DNA of 64,000 nt from an uncultured Lachnoclostridium sp. (lineage in GTDB: Bacteria; Bacillota; Clostridia; Lachnospirales; Lachnospiraceae), in contig CAOJBY010000021.1 of NCBI GenBank assembly GCA_948330435.1, positions 3,662 through 67,661 on the forward strand. The letters are read 5' to 3'. Shown here one piece after another: positions 7,731-15,605 of the stretch. The notes beneath the pieces are model-generated. The model was not told where the DNA came from, made no database searches, and saw nothing but the letters and a program-made list of their open reading frames with translations. How positions within the stretch are numbered: the first letter of the stretch is position 1; each line of letters begins with the position of its first letter. The position numbers and the translations under genes are program-made.

Positions 7731-9158
7731 CTACAGGTCAAAGTACATCTTGAATTCGGCGGGGTTGGGGATTTGGTCCAGCTTCTTTAATTCTGCCCGT
7801 TTTCTGGCTACCCATACATTTATGAGATGTTCCGGGAAGACTCCGCCTTTGGTCAGGTAGTCGTGATCGGCTTCCAGGGCATCCAGGGCTTCGCCTAAGG
7901 ATTTGGGCAGGCCCTTGATCTTTTTCTGCTCTTCTTCGGATAGGGTGTAGAGGTTGAAGTCGTAGGGGCCCCAGCCCTCTTTGGATGGGTCGATTTTGTT
8001 CTCTATGCCGTCCAGGCCTGCCATGAGGATGGCGGCGTAGGCGTAGTAGGGGTTGGCCGTGGCATCGGGATTGCGAAGCTCGAAGCGTTTTGCTTCCGGT
8101 GTCTTGGCGTAGGCCGGGATTCGGATGACGGCACTGCGGTTGGAGGTGGCGTAGCCTATGGTTACGGGAGCCTCATAGCCTGGTACCAGCCGCTTGAATG
8201 AGTTGGTGGAGGGGTTGGTGAACGCACAGAGGGATGCGATGTGCTTCAATAAACCTCCTATGAAATGGTGGGCCGTCTCACTTAAGCCCGAGTAGCCGTT
8301 TTCATCGTAGAAGAGGGGCTGTCCATCCTTTAAAAGGAGCATGTGGACGTGCATGCCGCTGCCCGCTTCCTGATAAATGGGCTTGGGCAGGAATGTGGCT
8401 GTCTTTCCCTCTCTGGCCGCCATGTTTTTGATGATGTATTTGATGATCATGGTGTTGTCGGCCATGTCGGGCATGTCGCTTAGTTCTACCTCGATCTCCA
8501 TCTGGCCCGGGCCGCCTACTTCGTGGTGGTGGTATTTTACCTGGATTCCCCAGTCTTCTATCATCATACACATGCGGCTACGGAGATCGTAACCTACATC
8601 CTGGGGAGCCGCCACATGGTATCCGCCTTTGTAGGGTACTTCATAGCCGTTGTTTCCCCGGGTGTCCAGGCTACAGTTCCAGTCCGCCTGTCTGGCATCG
8701 ATTCGGTAGCCACACTGCTGTGGAGATACTTCGAAGCGGGCACTGTCAAAGAGATAGAATTCGAATTCAGGTCCTATGACCATTCTGTCGGCGATGCCGG
8801 TCTCTTTCATGTATTCGATTGCCCTAAGACTTACGTTTTTGGGGTACTGATCAAAGGGCTTGTTTTCTCCCTTTCCGATGGTGCATACGTTGCCGCACAT
8901 GGTTAATGTGGGAACCTCTGCAAATGGATCGATGTAGGCTGTGTCCGGATCCGGCAGGAAGACCATATCGCTTTTTTCGATAGGTGCGTAGCCGTAGTTG
9001 GATCCGTCAAAGCCGATTCCCTGCGTGAATGTGTTTTCCCCGAATCGCTCTACCGGAATGGTGATGTGCCGCCACCGTCCGTCGATGTCGGTCATCTTGA
9101 AATCAATCATGCGGATCTGATTTTCTTCACATAGTTTCTTGATTGCTTCACTTTTCAT
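7731..9158 (-). CDS. glnA: Class I glutamine synthetase, beta-like
   Basis: The product makes glutamine from glutamate, ammonia and ATP. The 475 residues carry the family signatures: GIGFDGSNYG near residue 47, EFEFYLFD, YHHHEVGGPGQ, GKTATFLPKP with AGSGMHVH, SNRSAVIRIP and NPYYAYAAILMAGLDGI. Length and C-terminus (P-N-P-AEFKMYF) resemble the proteobacterial I-beta class more than the shorter Firmicute I-alpha enzymes, and Tyr404 in NLYTLSEEE lies where adenylylation occurs in that class. No adenylyltransferase or nitrogen regulator is in the window. AAGGGG stands 8 nt before the ATG. The gene is visibly richer in G+C than its neighbours and is probably monocistronic. Confidence 0.93.
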   Translation of the reverse strand: MKSEAIKKLCEENQIRMIDFKMTDIDGRWRHITIPVERFGENTFTQGIGFDGSNYGYAPIEKSDMVFLPDPDTAYIDPFAEVPTLTMCGNVCTIGKGENKPFDQYPKNVSLRAIEYMKETGIADRMVIGPEFEFYLFDSARFEVSPQQCGYRIDARQADWNCSLDTRGNNGYEVPYKGGYHVAAPQDVGYDLRSRMCMMIEDWGIQVKYHHHEVGGPGQMEIEVELSDMPDMADNTMIIKYIIKNMAAREGKTATFLPKPIYQEAGSGMHVHMLLLKDGQPLFYDENGYSGLSETAHHFIGGLLKHIASLCAFTNPSTNSFKRLVPGYEAPVTIGYATSNRSAVIRIPAYAKTPEAKRFELRNPDATANPYYAYAAILMAGLDGIENKIDPSKEGWGPYDFNLYTLSEEEQKKIKGLPKSLGEALDALEADHDYLTKGGVFPEHLINVWVARKRAELKKLDQIPNPAEFKMYFDL

Positions 9159-9215
9159 AACTTTCCCCTTTCCCGCAGCATTTTTTCCTTGCTCTCCCTT
9201 TTTTGCAAAGAATAT

Positions 9216-9248
9216 GCCGATATATGATTTATTTTATCATATACCGGC
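9216..9248. repeat. Inverted repeat between the 265-residue gene and glnA
   Basis: GCCGATATATGAT pairs with ATCATATACCGGC (one mismatch, 7-nt loop). It may end the upstream operon or act as an operator of glnA; the U tail is too weak to decide. Confidence 0.5.
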
Positions 9249-9267
9249 AATGCTTGGCACTATTTTT

Positions 9268-10065
9268 TTACATCAGCATATTAATGAAAAAACTGCTTTG
9301 ACTCTCTTCTTCCTGTTCCTGATCATTTCCGGATACCTCGCTTAAGCGATCCATGGCTTTCTGCAGCAGGGCTTTGGCCTTTTTCACTTCATCTTCATCA
9401 CACATGCCGCTGGATAGACCGTTTTCACAGTCAGAGACGTCTTGTTTCAGAAGACTGATTACGATCTGTACCTGGGCCGGTGTCTTTGCAGATGCGATCT
9501 GTCGGGCTCTCTTTCCCTCATTGACGGCCACTTTTCCGGAACGTTCTTCTGTAGTCGGCTCGGCTTCTCCGTTTCCGGATGACAAGGTAAGGCGATCTTC
9601 GTTTGTCGCTTTTTCTTCGTTTCCGGTTCCCGCCTTTCTTGTCATAATGGATTCAATGGTTTTGCCCGAAAATATCTCATCCAGAACTTCGGTGGGAATC
9701 TGCTCGCCGGCCTTCCAGCCGGGAATCTTCTCCCGGATCCCGCTTATCACTGCTTTTGAAAGCTCCTGACTAAGCTGTCCCAGTGTCCAGGCAGCGGAAA
9801 GCCGGTCTTCTCGGTCCAGGGTTTTATAATATTCATTCAACCCACGGGCATAAGCTTCATCTTCCCTTTCGTTTCCTCCGGACATGCCGTTGTACTTGTA
9901 ATAGGATTTTTTTACTTCATTCAATACATGGGTCTTCATGTCATCCGAAACATCAATGATTTTTTTGTAATCGCTTCTCCCGGTGACGCACATCCCCTCT
10001 ACTCCGTAAGAATTTTTATAATGTCCGGAATACAAGTCCTGAATGGTGTTTTGATAATATGCCAT
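9268..10065 (-). CDS. Unknown acidic protein at the end of a two-component operon
   Basis: The 265 residues are not recognised. The protein starts MAYYQNTIQDLYSGHYKN, is rich in charged residues, has no signal peptide or membrane helix, has a low-complexity Gly/Glu/Thr linker at about 155-185, and ends in a helical part (KTPAQVQIVISLLKQDV... VKKAKALLQKAMDRLSEV). The start was placed at the ATG with AAGGAG 7 nt upstream. The frame also runs open for 59 codons before it, through both copies of the 51-bp repeat. It lies 113 nt after the histidine kinase stop and is probably cotranscribed with it. Confidence 0.6.
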   Translation of the reverse strand: MAYYQNTIQDLYSGHYKNSYGVEGMCVTGRSDYKKIIDVSDDMKTHVLNEVKKSYYKYNGMSGGNEREDEAYARGLNEYYKTLDREDRLSAAWTLGQLSQELSKAVISGIREKIPGWKAGEQIPTEVLDEIFSGKTIESIMTRKAGTGNEEKATNEDRLTLSSGNGEAEPTTEERSGKVAVNEGKRARQIASAKTPAQVQIVISLLKQDVSDCENGLSSGMCDEDEVKKAKALLQKAMDRLSEVSGNDQEQEEESQSSFFINMLM

Positions 10066-10079
10066 CTGTCTTCTCCTTT

Positions 10080-10181
10080 CCTTAATTTGCACACGGTCTT
10101 TGTGCATAAAGGGATACCCGTAGGGTGTTTCCTTGATCTGCACATGCTCTTTGTGCATAAAGGTATGCCCGTAGGGTGCTA
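10080..10181 (-). repeat. Two tandem 51-bp repeats in the leader of the 265-residue gene
   Basis: Two imperfect copies (10131-10181, then 10080-10130 on the minus strand) each contain CCCTACGGG, then TGCACA...TGTGCA around a 6- to 7-nt centre, and end in AAGGAAA or AAGGAAAC. The first copy begins at the kinase stop codon, the second ends at the ribosome binding site of the next gene. The same 51-bp unit, again in two copies, stands at 44661-44762. Confidence 0.85.
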
Positions 10182-11660
10182 ATCGAAAGCGGGTATCTTC
10201 AGCATCACAGCCAGAATAAAAACCCGGTCTGCCACATCCCAATCCACAGTACCTCCATAGCTTTCTGCCACATGCTTCATATTTACAAGGCCAATTCCAT
10301 GAAGCTCTTTCTCTTTCTTTGCTGTCAATGGAAATTCCGACCAGGGATTTCGGACTAGATTTCCATCAAAACTATTTTCTATCCGAAGAAACAGCAGCTT
10401 TCCCCTTTGAAATGAAATCAAACGAATAAATACTTCTGCCTTTGGCTCTTGTTTTTTCAATCTTATGCAGGCTTCCAGAGCATTGTCCAGGGCGTTTCCC
10501 AAAATAATGCCTATGTCATAGCTTCGAACAGGCAAATCCTGTGGAAAAAGCAATTGATCTATATAAAGCCTTAGATCCGGAATGCTTTGGAGAGCTTCAT
10601 GGTATTTCATGTGAAGCAGGGCATCTACAACGGCATTCCCCGTGTGAAAGGGCAGGTCCAGTTGGTTCATGGTTTCCATTAAATCATCCAGATAAGTTTT
10701 CAGCTCCTTAGTATCAGTGTCTCCGTTCGCCCCATTGCTTACAGCCATAAGCCCTGAAATCACCCCAAGGGTATTCTTCATATCATGCTTGATACTACGC
10801 ACGCCGGAATAAACACGCTCCAGTTCGCCCATGTGTTCCTGCATGCCCTCCACCTGTTTTTCCAGTATCATCCGGTTATTTTTCTCTCTGTTAAGGCCCG
10901 CTATCTCCTGGAGTGATTTTACACCCTGGAGAATGGACGATAGGGATAGCAGCAGTACTCCCGGAAGCAGGAGCATAAGAGACGGATATTTCTGATATAA
11001 GAAGATTGTGGCATTCTGCTCCGCCGTAACCATGACGGCACGCAGCAGCATACAGAGCATAAGCCCTGTCAGTGCCGGAATCAGAATGAACCTTAACTCG
11101 CTTTTGTGCATTCTGTAGTTTTTTTCCTGAAAATCTTTTACGATTTTTCTTAAGGAAATCCCCGTTAGCAAAAGTGCAAAGAAAATGCGGAATATCTGAA
11201 GCCCCGCCACACTTGCATTCATTGCCCCAAGCCATTTCAAAGCATCGCTGCCGGGTTCATTCCCCGCCCACCGCTGCCACAGGGCAAGCACCAGATCCGC
11301 CGGTTTTTCCAGCAAAATAATGGAGATATAGACACTGATATCTCTCACGGCCTGAAAGGATACGGTCAGAAACAGGGTGATGCTGCAAAAAGCCCTGTAA
11401 AAACACAGCGTTAAACCTGCAAGAAGCATGAAAGAGACGGCCTGTTTTCCCAAAAGTATGATTCCCCCGCAGCTTGGGGGCCATATGGCATCCAAAACCT
11501 TTCGAAGTACGGTATACATGACCATCAGATACCATCCCATATGGCGGCTCTTTCCCCTGGGTTCCAGAAAGCTTCCCATGTAATATTGTAAAAAATACCC
11601 CTGGAACAGAACAAAGACCACATCCAAAAGCTCAAAAATGATTTCTATGGAACTATACAC
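10179..11660 (-). CDS. AgrC/BlpH-type sensor histidine kinase (GHKL)
   Basis: The 493 residues begin with six or seven predicted membrane helices (to about residue 255), followed by a coiled-coil linker and a GHKL kinase core. The phospho-accepting box is SIKHDMKNTLGVISGL near residue 300, the N box GNALDNALEAC and the G box HGIGLVNMKHVAESYGG. Start choice: a GTG six nt after GGAGGAG; the ATG five codons earlier overlaps that binding site. It overlaps the response regulator stop by 8 nt, so translation is coupled. Such kinases usually sense peptides, but no peptide or processing gene is visible nearby. Confidence 0.88.
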   Translation of the reverse strand: MYSSIEIIFELLDVVFVLFQGYFLQYYMGSFLEPRGKSRHMGWYLMVMYTVLRKVLDAIWPPSCGGIILLGKQAVSFMLLAGLTLCFYRAFCSITLFLTVSFQAVRDISVYISIILLEKPADLVLALWQRWAGNEPGSDALKWLGAMNASVAGLQIFRIFFALLLTGISLRKIVKDFQEKNYRMHKSELRFILIPALTGLMLCMLLRAVMVTAEQNATIFLYQKYPSLMLLLPGVLLLSLSSILQGVKSLQEIAGLNREKNNRMILEKQVEGMQEHMGELERVYSGVRSIKHDMKNTLGVISGLMAVSNGANGDTDTKELKTYLDDLMETMNQLDLPFHTGNAVVDALLHMKYHEALQSIPDLRLYIDQLLFPQDLPVRSYDIGIILGNALDNALEACIRLKKQEPKAEVFIRLISFQRGKLLFLRIENSFDGNLVRNPWSEFPLTAKKEKELHGIGLVNMKHVAESYGGTVDWDVADRVFILAVMLKIPAFD

Positions 11661-12357
11661 AGGATACTCCTCCATTCTGGAGATACCACATGTAAGCTTT
11701 TACAAATTCTCCATGCTTCTTTTTCGTCAGGTAAACCCTGGCTCCTCCTGTGAGGGTGATACTGTCGGCACCGTACTCTGTGATATAGGCCATGTTCACA
11801 AGATACCCTCTGTGGCAGCGGTAAAAGCTTTCACCCAATTGGGTCTCCAATTCGCTCATAGCTCCATAGATGGAAAATGTCTCCTTTCGGGTGTGTATGT
11901 CTACTTTCTTTCCCCTGCTCTCGATGTAGAGTATGTCTTTTTGATCTATGGTCAGATTCTTGGTGCGGATAAAAAGCCGTTTTTGTTTCTCTGCCCTGCA
12001 CTTTCGGCTCTCCCCAATGGCCCTCCCAAGCACCTCCATAAATTTTGTCTCCTCAAGGGGCTTTAACAGGTAATGAAAAGCTGACACATCAAAGGCCTCA
12101 AATACATATTCTTTTGAGCCTGTGACAAATATAAGCACCGTGTCCGGCTGGAGCTCCCGAATGGCCCTGGCGGTATCCATGCCATTCATCCCCTCCATCT
12201 GTATGTCCAGAAATACCAGATCAAACTGCTTTTTCACTTCCAGAAGTGCCCGGCCGGAAAGATAAATGTCTATCTGACAGTCTCTATGGTCCCTTTGTAT
12301 AAAATCCTTTATCTGTTCACAGATGATCCTCTCATCATCTACGATTGCTATGTGCAA
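11653..12357 (-). CDS. LytTR-type response regulator
   Basis: The 234 residues hold a receiver domain (IAIVDDE with the acidic pocket, DLVFLDIQM with the phospho-accepting Asp, LLKPLEE with the conserved Lys) and a LytTR DNA-binding domain from about 135 (LFIRTKNLTI, DILYIESRGKKVDIHT, SFYRCHRGYLVNM). The start is a TTG six nt after GAGGTG; the in-frame ATG farther upstream lacks a site. It is the first gene of the operon with the kinase and the 265-residue protein. LytTR dimers bind direct repeats, so the shared 51-bp repeats deserve a look, though they resemble RNA hairpins more. Confidence 0.9.
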   Translation of the reverse strand: MHIAIVDDERIICEQIKDFIQRDHRDCQIDIYLSGRALLEVKKQFDLVFLDIQMEGMNGMDTARAIRELQPDTVLIFVTGSKEYVFEAFDVSAFHYLLKPLEETKFMEVLGRAIGESRKCRAEKQKRLFIRTKNLTIDQKDILYIESRGKKVDIHTRKETFSIYGAMSELETQLGESFYRCHRGYLVNMAYITEYGADSITLTGGARVYLTKKKHGEFVKAYMWYLQNGGVSCV

Positions 12358-12471
12358 GCTTTTCACCTCATTTGGGAGTCTTTGAAATGTGTGATACCCT
12401 GTTACCTTATATATCGGCAAAATGGGCGGTTTGATTTGCTGTTGGGAATGAAAAGGGGGGTTTTGGGGAAT

Positions 12472-12657
12472 GAAAGGGCTAGGGAGAATAAGACATCAGC
12501 CATTTCTATATCCTGTGTTCGGACGATTTGCGTACATTCTGTCTGCTCTGGGCTGACATTGCCAAAGCAATATCCGCCCATATCAAACAGCCTGTTCGCA
12601 AATAGCCGGACACTGGATATCAGAAAAGTCTTCTGCCTTATTCTCCCTAGCCCTTTC
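12472..12657. repeat. Long palindromic element E1
   Basis: A perfect 21-bp terminal inverted repeat (GAAAGGGCTAGGGAGAATAAG at 12472-12492 and its complement at 12637-12657) encloses 144 bp whose halves are also imperfectly complementary: TATATCCTGTGTTCGGACGA on the left against complement of the right half reading GATATCCAGTGTCCGGCTAT. No gene is inside. It fills most of the gap between the response regulator and the cupin gene. Confidence 0.85.
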
Positions 12658-12669
12658 TTACACCTCCAT

Positions 12670-12993
12670 TTAGAAAGAAACTGTAAGCAGCATCTTAAAC
12701 TGCTCCTTTCCGTAGACCGCATGGGGAATGTCCTTGGGCATAATCAGTGTTTCGCCCTCGGTGAGGATAAATACCTCTCCTCCCACGGTAAACCGTCCCT
12801 TTCCCTCCAGGACCGTAACCATGGCATCTCCTCCCGATGCGTGGGTTGAGATCTCCTCATCTTTATCAAAGGAGAAGATGGTAACGCTGACCAGTTCATT
12901 CTGCACCAGTGTCTTGCTGACTACCTGGCCCTCCTGATAGGCGACCTGCTCCTTTAGTTTGAGTGGCTTTTTCTTCTCAATATTTTTGTACAT
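12670..12993 (-). CDS. Small single-domain cupin protein
   Basis: The 107-residue protein is one cupin barrel: motif 1 region HASGGDAMVTVLEGKGRF near residues 50-68 and motif 2 GETLIMPKDIPHAV near 78-92. Of the usual metal ligands only some are present (H in motif 1 and H in motif 2), so metal binding is uncertain. AAGGAG stands 6 nt before the ATG; a GTG nine codons upstream is less likely. It has its own promoter and is bracketed by the palindromic elements E1 and E2. Ligand and partner are unknown. Confidence 0.8.
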   Translation of the reverse strand: MYKNIEKKKPLKLKEQVAYQEGQVVSKTLVQNELVSVTIFSFDKDEEISTHASGGDAMVTVLEGKGRFTVGGEVFILTEGETLIMPKDIPHAVYGKEQFKMLLTVSF

Positions 12994-13022
12994 GGCATAC
13001 TCCTTTTTCTTTACTGTCACCG

Positions 13023-13051
13023 ATTATGAAGCAATTATACCGAACAGTCAA
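13023..13051 (-). promoter_or_regulatory. Promoter of the cupin gene with a repeated TTCGGTATAA box
   Basis: TTGACT, 17-nt spacer and CATAAT on the minus strand, 30 nt before the start. The box TTCGGTATAA lies in the spacer (13035-13044) and again exactly 40 bp upstream (13075-13084), an arrangement expected for a regulator binding two sites. Confidence 0.55.
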
Positions 13052-13093
13052 TTCATTTTTATAAAAAGTTTTCGTTATACCGAAATCTTCGTT

Positions 13094-13247
13094 ACAGTTT
13101 AGGCGGACAACGACAGAGTGGGCGGGCAGGCTTTTCCATATCGGTGTTCGGACGGTTCATCGTACATGCCGTCTGCTTTGAACGAACATTACCATGGAAT
13201 TTTTGAGAAAGGTATTCCTAATTTAAGGTAAACTCCGCCTAAACTGT
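13094..13247. repeat. Long palindromic element E2, overlapping the MATE stop codon
   Basis: ACAGTTTAGGCGGA (13094-13107) and its perfect complement (13234-13247) flank 126 bp. The interior carries TTTTCCATATCGGTGTTCGG followed by ACGGTT..CGTACATGCCGTCTGCT, clearly related to the left half of E1. The right terminus supplies the TAG stop (13239-13241) of the MATE gene. Confidence 0.75.
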
Positions 13248-14564
13248 CACACCCCTCTTTCGATCTCTATGTAAGAAAAATACGGTAAGCCCAAAGGTCA
13301 CACCCTCCGTCACCGGGGCAGCCATCCACACGCCGGTCATCCCCAACAAGACCGGAAGTATGAAAATACAAGCTAATAACACTACCAGCCCTCTTGAAAG
13401 GGAGATAACCGCCGACTCAAAAGCCCTCCCTGTGGATGTAAAATAAAAAGAAGTAATGGCATTGATTCCCGCAAAGAAGAACGAGCTTGTAAATATCATC
13501 ATGCCCGATTGTATCATCTGTTTAATCTCTTCATTCTTTACAAAGATATTTCCATACCAACCGGAAGCCCCTCCCATTACCAGAAATACAAGAACGCCTG
13601 CACAAAATACATACCGGTTCGTCCGTCTCCGAAGCTCCGCCGCCAGATCGTATTCCCTGGCCCCAAAAGTGAAGCTCATAAGGGGACTCGCCCCCTGTCC
13701 AAAGCCCACTACAAACATACTGAATCCATAAGCCACATAACCTGCAATGGTAAATGCCGTCACACCGTCCACGCCTGCTTTTCTCATAATTACAAAATTG
13801 TAAGCAAACATGGCAATCCCTGTTGACATTTCTCCGATAAATTCCGAGCTTCCATTTAACATTCCCCGCAGGAAAACTTTTCCGGAAAACCGAAACGCCC
13901 CCAGATGGTAAATCCCGGCTTTCTTAAGGAAGTAATAAAGGATCCAAAAAAGGGACGCCACCGCAGCCAAAAGAGATGCAAAGGCAATTCCCCCGGCTCC
14001 CCAGGAAAGACAGTCTGCAAACAGATAATCCAAAATAATATTCATCAGTGCATTCAACACCGTCACTTTCATGTAAAAGCCCGGATTGCCCTCTCCCCGA
14101 ATAAACATTCCAAGGGATGAATTCACCACCATAACAGGCAGTTCCAGCAGCATAATCCGGTAGTATTCCTGAAAGTAACGAATTACCTGCTCATCCGCCT
14201 TTAAAAATGAAAGCATGGGAGAAAAGCAAAACAGCATCAAAAAACTAATAAGCATTGCCGCCCCAATGGTGGTCGCAATCGTCTGACGAAATATCCGGTT
14301 ACTGGCTTCCCTCTCCCCGGCACCAAGGGCCATTCCCGCCATAGCTACGCCGCCTATGGAGATCATCAGCCCCACTCCCAGATACAGGTAGACAATAGGC
14401 AGCCCCAGATTGACCGCTGCGATTCCCTCTTTTCCAACATAATTTCCCATAAAAAAGCCGTCCGCAATCGTAATCAATGCAGTTAACATCATAGAAATAA
14501 TAGCCGGGACAGAAAAGTGAAAAATCATTTTGCCGGGATTTTGTTTGATCTGTTCTAAATTCAT
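13239..14564 (-). CDS. MATE family efflux transporter
   Basis: The 441-residue protein has about 12 hydrophobic helices and the MATE/DinF layout of two six-helix bundles: an N-terminal GKMIFHFSVPAIISMM helix, ITIADGFFMGNYVG, and an equivalent second half starting near residue 230 (GMLNGSSEFIGEMSTGIAMF). It would export cationic drugs or metabolites using Na+ or H+. Two adjacent ATG codons follow AGGAG; the second has the better spacing. The AraC/GyrI-type regulator upstream probably controls it. The stop codon lies within E2. Confidence 0.9.
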   Translation of the reverse strand: MNLEQIKQNPGKMIFHFSVPAIISMMLTALITIADGFFMGNYVGKEGIAAVNLGLPIVYLYLGVGLMISIGGVAMAGMALGAGEREASNRIFRQTIATTIGAAMLISFLMLFCFSPMLSFLKADEQVIRYFQEYYRIMLLELPVMVVNSSLGMFIRGEGNPGFYMKVTVLNALMNIILDYLFADCLSWGAGGIAFASLLAAVASLFWILYYFLKKAGIYHLGAFRFSGKVFLRGMLNGSSEFIGEMSTGIAMFAYNFVIMRKAGVDGVTAFTIAGYVAYGFSMFVVGFGQGASPLMSFTFGAREYDLAAELRRRTNRYVFCAGVLVFLVMGGASGWYGNIFVKNEEIKQMIQSGMMIFTSSFFFAGINAITSFYFTSTGRAFESAVISLSRGLVVLLACIFILPVLLGMTGVWMAAPVTEGVTFGLTVFFLHRDRKRGVTV

Positions 14565-14609
14565 CATAAACTCCTTTCTTCTGTCATGAATAATCCATAT
14601 ACAAAACAA

Positions 14610-14671
14610 ATACCGCCATCTGATGGTAGTGCTGTCAGGAAATAAGACAGCCCCTCATCAAATGACGGTAT
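14610..14671. terminator. Nested hairpin between the regulator and the MATE gene
   Basis: An outer stem (ATACCGCCATCTGATGG with TCATCAAATGACGGTAT, three imperfect pairs) encloses an inner GCTGTC/GACAGC hairpin. It follows the regulator gene on the minus strand and may end or attenuate its transcript before the pump gene. Confidence 0.5.
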
Positions 14672-14726
14672 TCATTATAGAAAGAAGCCAAATTATATAC
14701 TTCTGAATTCTTGCCCTCTTCTCCCC

Positions 14727-15560
14727 CTATTTAATCGGAATACAGATATCAAGCTCCATATACATGGTGTCAGCGTCCACCTTATGATACACATCAAACA
14801 GGCTTTTACTTGCATCCAGCTCATAGGATGTCTTCGGCAGCCATACGAGAAAAATCGTCTGATAGGCGGCATAGATACATTTTGCATGTCCTTTAAAATA
14901 ATAGACAAGGCATCTTCCCCCCTGAATATCCACCGTATTTTCCAAAGGACAACCCTGCTCCACACTCATGCAGATATCGTAAAGGCAATTTTCGGAGGAA
15001 GTCACTGCCGGATCGTCATAGGTTCGCTCCAAAAGCCTGGTTTCCTCTGTCAAATAGTCCTGATATTTTTCCAGAAACGCATCCCAGGCCACCCCGATAC
15101 CCTCGTAGCTGCCAAACCGCCTTTCATAAATCACATGATAATCAGGAAGCTGCTCCACTGTAATTTTCCGATTGCATTCCTCAAAGCTCTCCGCCCGCCA
15201 TTCCTCCCGGTGAAAGAAAGGATGCTTCATGGACGCATGGGAGATGCTTCTCCGAAAAGTCACAGGTGCTATCCTGTAGTGCTTGCGAAAGGCAGAGCTA
15301 AAGTTCGATGAACTATATCCATAATCTGCTCCGATCTCCGTAATCGGACGTTCCTGCTCCACTTTCAATCGAAAAGCACTCTGCTCCAGCCTTACCCGTT
15401 TGATAAACCCGTGAACGCTCTCTCCTGTCTGTGTCTTAAACAACCTGCAAAAATAGTATTTGGAAAAATGACAATAATCCGCCACCTCTTCCAGTGTCAC
15501 ATCCTCAATATGCTGCAAAATATAGTCAATGGCACGATTGACACTCTCATTCGTAATCAT
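14727..15560 (-). CDS. AraC-family regulator with GyrI-like effector domain
   Basis: Residues 1-105 hold the two AraC helix-turn-helix motifs (TLEEVADYCHFSKYYFCRLF and ITEIGADYGYSSSNFSSAFR). Residues about 125-277 are a GyrI-like small-molecule binding domain (PDYHVIYERRFGSYEGIGVA, ... SYELDASKSLFDVYHKVD). This Rob/BmrR-like architecture responds to amphipathic or cationic compounds. GCAGGAG precedes the ATG. The MATE gene lies downstream in the same direction, making it the obvious target. Confidence 0.9.
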   Translation of the reverse strand: MITNESVNRAIDYILQHIEDVTLEEVADYCHFSKYYFCRLFKTQTGESVHGFIKRVRLEQSAFRLKVEQERPITEIGADYGYSSSNFSSAFRKHYRIAPVTFRRSISHASMKHPFFHREEWRAESFEECNRKITVEQLPDYHVIYERRFGSYEGIGVAWDAFLEKYQDYLTEETRLLERTYDDPAVTSSENCLYDICMSVEQGCPLENTVDIQGGRCLVYYFKGHAKCIYAAYQTIFLVWLPKTSYELDASKSLFDVYHKVDADTMYMELDICIPIK

Positions 15561-15605
15561 AAAAGCTCCTGCTCTTCCGGATATACATCATTCATCATCC
15601 TTTTA

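Noticed and set aside
10080..10181. CRISPR array
   Set aside because: Only two adjacent units without spacers, and no cas genes nearby.
12472..12657. Complete insertion sequence
   Set aside because: The 186-bp palindrome encodes no transposase and no clear target-site duplication could be seen; it was kept only as a repeat element.
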